Shown piece after piece: positions 56,260-64,000 of a stretch of 64,000 bases of DNA. The position numbers and the translations under genes were made by a program. Each line of letters opens with the position of its first letter. Position 1 is the first letter of the stretch. The stretch covers positions 113,639,263 to 113,703,262 of the forward strand of contig NC_080677.1 in the NCBI RefSeq assembly GCF_030445035.2. Reading direction: 5' to 3'. The notes under the pieces are model-generated. The model made no database searches and was not told the origin of the DNA. It saw only the letters and a list, made by a program, of their open reading frames with translations. The DNA is from Dasypus novemcinctus (lineage: Eukaryota; Chordata; Mammalia; Cingulata; Dasypodidae).

Positions 56260-56545
56260 CTGCACTGTCCAATATACTAGTCACTACTCATATAAGGCTA
56301 CTGAGCACTTGAAATGTGGCTTATGAGAATTGAGACGTGCCTTAAGTGTAAAATACCAGGTTTCAAAGATTTAATATTTTTAAAAAATTCGTTAGAAATT
56401 TCTATAGTAATCATATGTTGGAATGCTAATACTTTAGACATATAGTGTTAAATAAATACATTAAAATGAACTTGTTTTTACTTTTTACTGTGGCTACTAG
56501 AAAATTTTAACTGATGTGGTTTACATTATTTCTAATATACAGCTA
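56260..56545. mobile_element. hAT-like DNA transposon relic
   Basis: 'gctgcactgtccaatatactagtcactac', 'ctactgagcacttgaaatgtggct' and 'actgtggctactagaaaattttaactg' are typical of a known mammalian hAT MITE. The right end is decayed. Confidence 0.6.
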
Positions 56546-56559
56546 ATATAAAGGATGAA

Positions 56560-56800
56560 TAAAGGTTACCTAAAGCAGGGTGGGGCTTGGATGGTTGTGG
56601 AGGGGATGGCTGTGGATGACAGGAGAATATTCTGTGTATGTGCAAAGGTCCTGAGACAGGAAAGAGCATGACATGTTCCAGGAAATAAAACCAAAGCCTT
56701 GCAGGTCATACTAAGGATCTTGAACTTTAGCCTAAGACCAACAGGAAGCAATTGAGGGTTTTAAATAGTGTGCCTAGTTTTGGGGAAGTTTGTAGCTAAT
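56560..56800 (+). repeat. Ancient interspersed repeat fragment
   Basis: 'gtatgtgcaaaggtcctgagacagg', 'gccttgcaggtcatactaaggatcttgaactttag' and 'aggaagcaattgagggttttaaatag'. Same family as 42590-43190. Confidence 0.55.
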
Positions 56801-59800
56801 AACTGAGGATTGCAAGAGAGCTACAGCTGAATATATAGCATGACTCTTGGAATCAAACATTTTATTTCTTTTCCTTCAAGGCGGTGGGGGTGGGGATGCT
56901 GGAAAGGAGTTATCGTCAGGAAGTACCACTGAGAGGGAATAGGACCTTGACCATCATCTGATGCTGGCACTTCAGGGTGAGACATGAACATTCATCACTA
57001 GAGCAAGAAGCAGAGTCATCTGGGTAAGAGTAGTTCTCAGTTCTGTTAATTTTCAGCTCAGCTGAAACACTTTAAGAAAAGTCCAAAGCTGAATGGCAGT
57101 TTGATTATTACAGAGCTGGGAACTCTGCTGGGTGCCAGCAAAGGGCTTGGTGAAGGAGGACTGTCAAGTTGGGTCTGAGAGAAGGAAGCTCAGAGCACTA
57201 TGGGGAGTAGAGGATCTGTCCTTTGAAAGGTTCATGTTGGACAATAACTGAAGAAAACTGGGACAAGAGACCTGGAAGCTTGGATTCCAACCATCTCCGG
57301 GGGGGATGATGGCCTCACAGAACTCATCTATGACTGGGAAGAGATTTTCCTTTAAATCAGGTCATATTCTAGCAGACTAAATCTAGCCTGCAGACATATT
57401 TTTCTTCTTAGCCAACATTTAAAAAAATTTATTCAAACTTGCTGAGAATATGTAAGTCAGAGCTCATAAAAATGAACGTTTCCATATATATTACTACTAT
57501 TTTGAAAAATCAGATCTGGTAACTATAGGTCCTCAGTCTCACAGAGCCTTGGACTTTAGCTGATTAATGGCTACTCTCATAATTTTACATGTATTTTTAA
57601 GATCTGAAAGAATTGTTTGAGTTTAAAAAAAACATTTATTTATTATTTTTAAAAAAACTGAATCCATAGGTTTTTTATGGTCTGACAGTGAGGCTTGCAT
57701 TCTCCCCAGTCTTTGGTTTTGGCAATCTCATCTTTTCTTTAGCCTCCAAAAAAATTCTAAGAATGGTGCTCCTGGTTCAGTTACACTAGGTTATTTGAAA
57801 GCTTTGTCGATTTACACATAATTGCCACATCAAAGAAGCATATACCTTCTGTGTAGTTCATGATTGCTCTCACCACTCTTTAGGGTGCAACTTCACTCCT
57901 CTTCACATCTGTCTGACCATTTGTAGGCATTTGAGTTTGCAACCCTTGACTTAAACTTTAAATGAACTTAACTACAATTCTGTGTATTTGAACAATTGCT
58001 ATACCAGTTCCAGTGCATTGAAATCTTTGTTAAGGGTTGCAAACTTTAAACCTCTGCCAACCTCAGCAATTCCTTTGTAAATATTCATCAGTTAATTAAA
58101 TGGAAAGTCAGTTGATTGTCCCGAGGAGAAAAGATAATGGCCTTCTGTTTACCTGAGATGGGCACTCTACTTTGGTACCTTATTCTGTATTTACCCCCTA
58201 TACATCAGAGTGGTGTATTTGCTTAGTTTTTGTGTCTGTAGTACTGTTCCCCTGCTCTATTCTAGCACGTATGTATCCAGGGGAAAAAAGAGTTTGTTTT
58301 AACAGCAGAATGTTAAGGTACTGCAAAGCTTGGTGGTGAGAGCCTGAATGTCTATGATATTGCTACCCTCTTTTGTGCCTTGATATAGTTCATAATAAAA
58401 AGATGAAGGGGAAATATTTCTGCCTACAAAATTTGGCCACCTAACCCCTCTTTATTTGAAGGGAAAATAGCTTTGTTAGCTTATGGAGGCTTCTTTACTT
58501 GGCAAGACTAATCAAGGGTTAAGGTAGAGGAAAGGTGATAACTTCTCTTATCCCCATCCCCCTCCTCTATCACCACCATCACCACCAAAAAACAAAACAA
58601 TAAATGACTGCTAGGAGGTGGATTTTGTTTTTGTGGGGCCTGAAGCTTTTACTACTTGGTGGATTAGAACTCTTTAAAGAATCAGTACAAAACATCTTCC
58701 TTTTGCAATTAAAACCAAACAAAACACACATGTGAACTCATTGCCTGCCTTCTTCCAGGGCCTTAGAAAGGTCTGTTGAGGTGAGGGACTTAAGCTATAT
58801 TAGCATCAGGGTTATTCTTTCTGTGGGCCCAGGCAGTCAGCTAGCAAGCACTGCCCAGAAGTTTTTCATCCCATTCCCTGTTCTTGCCTCCCTGATGTCC
58901 CTCCTTGAATGAAGATGCAGGTTTTTATCTCCTCTCCTGTAATTCTCAGCTCTGTGAGGAGCCCTTCTCCACTTACCTGATACTTCCCTATTCCAGATGA
59001 ACCTAAATCTTCAAACCTGTTACTTGCTGAGAAGGGAAATCATAAACCTAAACACCCTTGTCTGCCTTTTCGACTACTGTAAATCACCTCAGTCTGATAT
59101 CCTCCAAGCTATTCTGTTTACCTTTCATTGAAATATGAAACCTTACTTTAAAGGCTCTCCATATCCTACCCCCCTCTCCCCAGAATCTCTAGGAATTACT
59201 AAAGAAAGGTAGAAACAAGATCTAGCTTCCAATTAGTGCTGTCACTGGTTGCTGTATAACTGTTGATGAATCACTGTTTAAGTGGGCCAGGAAATCTCAA
59301 GTTAATGAGGTGCCAAGAATGAAAGAAGACTAGGACCGGATGTTCATACAATCTTTACTCTCCAGTGTGGAAAATTCTGGGATGGAGGTGGAGAACGTCG
59401 TGCATGTAAACCCTGAAGCATGTGTAAATATGCCCACCACATGAGGGTGAAGGCAGGCTGATACAGTGAGGTCTTCCTTTTCTCCAAGGGAGAGAGAAGG
59501 CCCAGCAACAGCTTAAATATAGGTAGTTCAGAAATGCTTTAGGATTGCCTGTCTGTCTTTGATCCTTCTGCTAAGGATGTGGCTGGCATGTAGATCTGAA
59601 TGGTGGTGAAGAGGAGGCAGGTCCTTCTTATCAGGGTGGTTCCTCTCACTCCTACAGACCTACTGTAATTAATTTATTTCTATAGGCAACATCCCCCACC
59701 TACTTATTTTGATAGCTTATTTTGCATCAGGATTTATTCCTGCAAAATACTGTTTTGAGACAGGTGAGAGATTATCCAATAGGTACCACATTTGGTATTA

Positions 59801-60425
59801 ATGTTACTTTAAATCACTTTTAATGCTGTTTGAATGTTGGACTGATGTGTCTTGCATACCTTAGATTTTCTTGTATGTAATATAACCTGTAGCATTGAAG
59901 AACTAGTTATCACCAATTGGTGACTTATATGCCAACTATATGTTGTGGTTCATTGAGTTAAAGTGTGTAATAACTTAAAAGGTGGGACCAGTAAATATTT
60001 CTTTTCTACTGGAAGAAAAACAAAGAGAGGGGGATGCCTTCAATCATGAGTCAACTGCTAGGAGCTGGGAGTTCCCAGCTACTAGTCATCCTTCTAGACA
60101 TCTATAACTCATTCTATTAATCTTCTCTGCTGTAAACATACGCTGCGGAAATACAGCATATCTTTGGAATGAAGTAAGTGTTATATTACATCGTACAATT
60201 AACATACTTTCCAGCCATCAGAAAATTTAAGTGAACTAGGTTCTCTGTAGTTAATTATCTGTAGATTATAACTATATACCACAGTGTATGAGTTGCCAGA
60301 TGTCTGATGTCAAAACTGTTCAAAACAATCCCAGTTTATTTTAGAAACTGGCTGTTATAAGGTTGTGCTTCCATTCCCAGGTAGTCAGTTGAACGAAGAA
60401 TATAACTTTTTGTTTCTTATCTTTC
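56801..60425. other. Intron 1, 3' part, mostly unassigned
   Basis: Contains an old hAT-like stretch at about 57360-57560 and a (CAC/CCA)-rich tract at 58548-58590; otherwise no recognised repeats, no exon-like ORF and no RNA gene. Confidence 0.4.
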
Positions 60426-60428
60426 TAG

Positions 60429-61090
60429 ATCTATTGCTATCATTGAACACTGGCCCACTTGAAAACGCCCGGGAAGCTCAGCTATCAGTATGGCCAAGTA
60501 TAAACTTATTATGTTAAGACATGGAGAGGGTGCTTGGAATAAGGAGAACCGTTTCTGTAGCTGGGTGGATCAGAAACTCAACAGTGAAGGAATAGAGGAA
60601 GCCCAGAACTGTGGGAAGCAGCTGAAAGCACTAAACTTTGAGTTTGATCTTGTGTTCACATCCATCCTCAATCGTTCCATCCACACAGCCTGGCTGATCC
60701 TGGAGGAGCTCAGTCAGGAATGGGTGCCAGTGGAAAGCTCCTGGCGTCTAAATGAGCGTCACTATGGAGCCTTGATTGGTCTCAATAGGGAGAAAATGGC
60801 TTTGAATCATGGTGAAGAACAAGTGAGGATCTGGAGAAGAAGCTACAATGTAACACCACCTCCTATTGATGAGTCCCATCCTTACTACCATGAAATCTAC
60901 AATGACCGAAGGTATAAAGTGTGTGATGTGCCTGTGGATCAACTACCACGATCTGAAAGCTTAAAGGATGTTCTGGAGAGACTCCTTCCCTTTTGGAATG
61001 AAAGGATTGCTCCTGAAGTATTAAGTGGCAAAACCATTCTGATATCTGCTCATGGAAATAGCAGTAGGGCACTCTTGAAACATCTAGAAG
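60429..61090 (+). other. BPGM: BPGM exon 2 (first coding exon)
   Basis: Starts after the acceptor tttctag (ending 60428) and carries 61 nt of 5' UTR, which includes the end of the upstream ORF. The start codon is at 60490 in strong context (A at -3, G at +4). It ends at GAAG|gtacca (61090/61091), phase 1. The donor is GT but weak (gtacca against gtaagt). Confidence 0.9.
60490..61090 (+). CDS. BPGM: Bisphosphoglycerate mutase, residues 1-200 (5' coding exon, gene continues beyond window)
   Basis: BPGM makes and breaks down 2,3-bisphosphoglycerate in red cells (Rapoport-Luebering shunt), setting haemoglobin oxygen affinity; it is cytosolic. The exon encodes 200 residues of the histidine phosphatase fold. 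Visible are the RHGE motif with catalytic His11 and Arg10, Gly14 (typical of BPGM, Ser in PGAM), Arg62, Glu89, Arg100, Arg116/117 and His188 in '[16 protein letters not shown]'. All key active-site residues are present, with no stop or frameshift. Against the human protein from memory there are about 12 conservative changes. Human BPGM is 259 residues, so about 58 codons lie in a later exon. Reading through the donor would add 11 intron-encoded residues and stop at 61126-61128; that 212-codon ORF is not the normal product. Confidence 0.97.
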
Positions 61091-61299
61091 GTACCATTTT
61101 TATGCTACTACTTACCAAATGTTGCTAAGTGTTATAGTTTGGTCTTTATCTAGAAAGGATGTAGTTTCCAAGCTCATAATGTACCACTTACTAAATAGAC
61201 TTTCCTTCCCTATCCTCTTTGTCACTTGAGACTTTCAAAAGGTAACTTGTTCTATAAATCAAAATTCCTGTGCCTTTTACATTCATATTACCTGAAACA

Positions 61300-61475
61300 G
61301 TGTTTCTCAAACTCAGAGCATCAGAATCACCTGTTACAACATGGTTGTTGAGGTCCAATCCTGGAGTTTCTGAATCAATAGATCTGGGGTGAGGCCTGAG
61401 AATTTGCATTTCTTACAAGTTCCAGGTTGATACCAATATTGCTGCTTTTGGGGTTCCTCATTTTCAGAGACACTA
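61300..61475. mobile_element. MER5-like hAT-Charlie relic
   Basis: 'cagtgtttctcaaactcagagcatcagaatcacctg' and 'gaatcaatagatctggggtgaggcctgagaatttgcattt' are clear MER5-type text. The right terminal repeat is decayed. Confidence 0.75.
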
Positions 61476-62037
61476 ATCCAAAAGATGTGGTTTTTGTAGG
61501 AAGACAAAAGGAAGAGAGGAAGGGGAGAACTTTCTGTAACAGTGGTGTTCAGAGAAAGCCTCTTTGTCTTCCAAGTTAATTATTTAGTCTTCAGTTTTGC
61601 TCAGTTTCTTCTAACTTTAAACAATTATTGTTGATAGCTAGGTTTTCTAAGCAATTATTTTGTTCCAGTTCTCTTTCTAGATGAGGCTTAGTCATTGATT
61701 GGGAGAAAGGGAGAAGGAACATTAAAGGATGGCTTATTAACTTATCTTGACTCAAAGATCCTGATTACCTCAAATTTTACAGTGCCACTATGTTAACTAC
61801 TTGATATTGTATGTTAAATATACTCTAAACTGTACTATTCTTACCTTACTCTTAAGTAACATGAACTAAATTAACTCTTTTGATGACTCAGGCTCACCAG
61901 TTTTGGGCATCAGTGATTGCACAGTGAGACTTTCCAGGTATTACTCTCTCCTCTTTCCCTTCACTAAACAACCCTGGACTGTTTTGCTTTTTTGAGTGAT
62001 CTCTTCTGCATGGTGATGTCCTCTCTTTCATCACCAT

Positions 62038-62461
62038 CAGCAGTCACTTTTTTTTAAAAATTAATTTATTTTTTTCTCTCCCCTTCCCCCCCATCCCAGT
62101 TGTCTGTTCTGTGTCTATTTGCTGCATGTTCTTCTTTGTCCACTTCTGTTGTTGTCAGCGGCACGGGAATCTGTTTCTTTTTGTTGCATCATCTTGTTGT
62201 GCCAGCTCTCTGCGTGTGTGGCACCATTCCTGGGTAGGCTGCTCTTTCCTTCGCTCTGGGTGGCTCTCCTTACACCTTGCATGTGGGGTTCCCCTACGAG
62301 GGGACACCCCTGCGTGGCAGGGCACTCCTTGGCGCATCAACACTGCTCATGGGCCGGGCTCCACATGGGTCAAGGAGGCCCAGGGTTTGATCCACGGACC
62401 TCCCATGTGGTAGATGGATGCCCTAACCACTGGGCCAAGTCCGTCTCCCCAGCAGTCACTT
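62038..62461 (-). mobile_element. DAS-SINE in BPGM intron 2, antisense, 12-bp TSD
   Basis: Body 62050-62449 (400 bp), flanked by CAGCAGTCACTT at 62038-62049 and 62450-62461. Head 'ggacctcccatgtggtagatgg...ccactgggccaagtccgtctcccc'. The plus-strand ORFs of 100-138 codons through it are artefacts. Confidence 0.95.
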
Positions 62462-63479
62462 ACTGGTGTCAGAATGCATTTCTCCATCATACCTTTCCTG
62501 TTCTATTTTTCTGTATGAGGCTGGGAAAACAGTGAAAAGGTTGTCATTACGGATGCAAAGTAAGTGAAAATCTGTTAACAGAGAAGGGATCTTTATGAGA
62601 TTTTTAATGTAAAACTTTTAGCATGTGCATTTTATTCCAAATTTTGAAAACATGGCCAAGAGCAAATAATTTCTTGGATACCTGATATTCAGTAATGGTT
62701 CCAAGATCTTGAATCTACAGACTTTATTGGCTATTTGAAACTTTATTGGCTAGATATATGCTCAAACTGTGTGAGTGTGTATGTGTGTACATACATAATT
62801 ATTTTACTAATTGAACTATATAAATGCTTTTCTTCCTTGTTCTAAATAGTCAGATGCTGGATTAAATAATAACTTCATCATTTACAGAACATGGTAGTTT
62901 ATTGTTGAGATTCCTTTTAGGACAACAACAAACTGAAATTCAGAATTTCAAAGTTTCTGTTAGAAGATGTATTCTATCCTTCTATGCCTACTCCTTTTTT
63001 TCAGAGATATAACTTTGATTTCATTATGGCCAGGCTTCCTTCCCTAGAGAAAATGCCACCATCTCCTTCAGGATCCTGTTCTCTTTCCTTGTTAACTAAG
63101 AAATCCCCCTTAAAGATTTTTCCCCCTGCTGTTTAGTACCATTTATTCTTAGCCTATCTTCAGTTTCAGATCTAGTTAAAACTGTTCCATAGCCCCAATC
63201 ACAGCTCATTCTAGATATCCCTTTCTATCCCCACTCTATCCTATCTGCCAACTTTTTGATGTGTTTATGAAACAAAGGCATCCAGTAGTGTCAGACTAGT
63301 ACATTCCTTATTTAGCTGTTCTTTTTGAGGGGCAAAGAGAAAGGTGTAGCAAACAGTGATAAAGAAGACGGTCACCATGGTAGGGTGAGGATGGGGGGGG
63401 AATTGCTTGTGGAGGATTAGCTTAGACATAGAAAAGTTTACTTTTCTCTCTATGTGAGGGAGGTTTTACAACCAGTAAT

Positions 63480-64000
63480 TAAAATAGTTTAATCAAGTGA
63501 TACAGCTACTATGGAAAATATTATGACAATTCTTCAATAGTTAATCAGAGTTACTGTGTGATTTGTAATTCCACTATTAGGTATTTACCCAAAAGAAATT
63601 AAAACACATCTGTATAAAAACTTGCACATGACTCTTTATAATAGTGTTAGTCATAGTAGCCCAAAAGTAGAAACAACCTAAATGTCCATCAACTGATGAA
63701 TGGATTAATTAAATGTGGTGTATCCATGCAAAGGAGTATTTGGCAATAAAGAAGAATGAAGTATTGATACCCGGTATAACACAAATAACCCTTGAACTCA
63801 TACTGTTAAATGAAATAAGTTAAAAGGACCACATAATTGTGTGATTCCATTTATATGAAATGTCCGGATTAGGCAATATAGAGACAAGAAGTAGATTAGT
63901 GGTTTCCTGGGGCTGGGGGCATAGGAGAATTTAGGTGGGGTGATTGTTAAAATGTATGGAGTTCCTATTTGAAGTAATGAGTATATCCTAAAATTGATTG
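63480..64000 (+). mobile_element. Old L1 3' region, sense, running out of the window
   Basis: 'gatacagctactatggaaaatattatgac', 'ccactattaggtatttacccaaaag', 'aaatgtccatcaactgatgaatgg' and 'ggtttcctggggctgggggcatagg' are classic ORF2-end and 3' UTR phrases of an L1M element. Confidence 0.85.

Larger units (their letters stand above)
48846..60428 (+). other. BPGM: BPGM intron 1
   Basis: Bounded by gtaagt and a pyrimidine-rich acceptor 'tttgtttcttatctttctag'. It contains one DAS-SINE and several MIR, L2 and hAT relics listed separately. The rest is unique-looking AT-rich DNA with no further exon that I could support. G12 lies at 49447-49458. Confidence 0.6.
61091..64000 (+). other. BPGM: BPGM intron 2 (5' part)
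   Basis: Begins gtacca. It contains a MER5-like relic, a DAS-SINE and an L1 3' end, with no further exon before the window ends. (GT)n-like repeats lie at 62770-62792. Confidence 0.8.

Noticed and set aside
60490..61128. 212-residue intronless BPGM-like gene
   Set aside because: Codons after 61090 read through a splice donor. The match to BPGM ends exactly at the donor, and a proper acceptor and 5' UTR precede the ATG, so this is an exon, not a retrogene.

Overview
The window is mammalian nuclear DNA, almost certainly from an armadillo (Xenarthra, probably Dasypus). The main evidence is about 18 copies of the armadillo DAS-SINE family (tRNA-Ala-derived, about 400 bp, with pol III A and B boxes) and L1 3' ends of armadillo type. 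Many of these carry perfect target-site duplications (TSDs) that I could read directly. There is no bacterial or viral gene organisation.

Only one functional protein gene is supported: BPGM (bisphosphoglycerate mutase), on the + strand at the right end. A CpG-rich, TATA-less promoter with CCAAT and GC boxes (about 48.4-48.75 kb) leads into a non-coding first exon that ends at a perfect donor (CAG|GTAAGT, 48845/48846). An 11.6 kb intron follows. The second exon (60429-61090) holds the BPGM start codon and residues 1-200 plus the first base of codon 201. The last 58 or so codons lie beyond the window. Splicing exon 1 to exon 2 creates a 34-codon upstream ORF that spans the junction.

The first 48 kb is intergenic and full of repeats. 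Positions 1-2000 hold two related class-I-like LTRs and a betaretrovirus-like LTR with a lysine-type primer-binding site. Positions 2-6 kb hold L1 and MaLR pieces and a long ancient mammalian repeat. Positions 8-24 kb hold L1 (both strands), MaLR LTRs, MIR/L2 relics and DAS-SINEs. Positions 24.8-27.4 kb hold an L1 5' half (5' UTR, broken ORF1, start of ORF2) split by a DAS-SINE. Positions 29-37.3 kb form a dense SINE cluster with nested and dimeric elements and, at about 33.63-34.86 kb, a decayed processed pseudogene of NKAP split by a SINE. Positions 37-48 kb are mostly old unique sequence with MIR, L2 and L1 remnants.

Nothing here looks like a new multi-gene system. The observations most worth following are the NKAP retropseudogene, the junction-spanning BPGM uORF, the two-headed DAS-related SINEs, a DAS copy whose A-tail joins an internally truncated body, and a perfect 13-bp hairpin.
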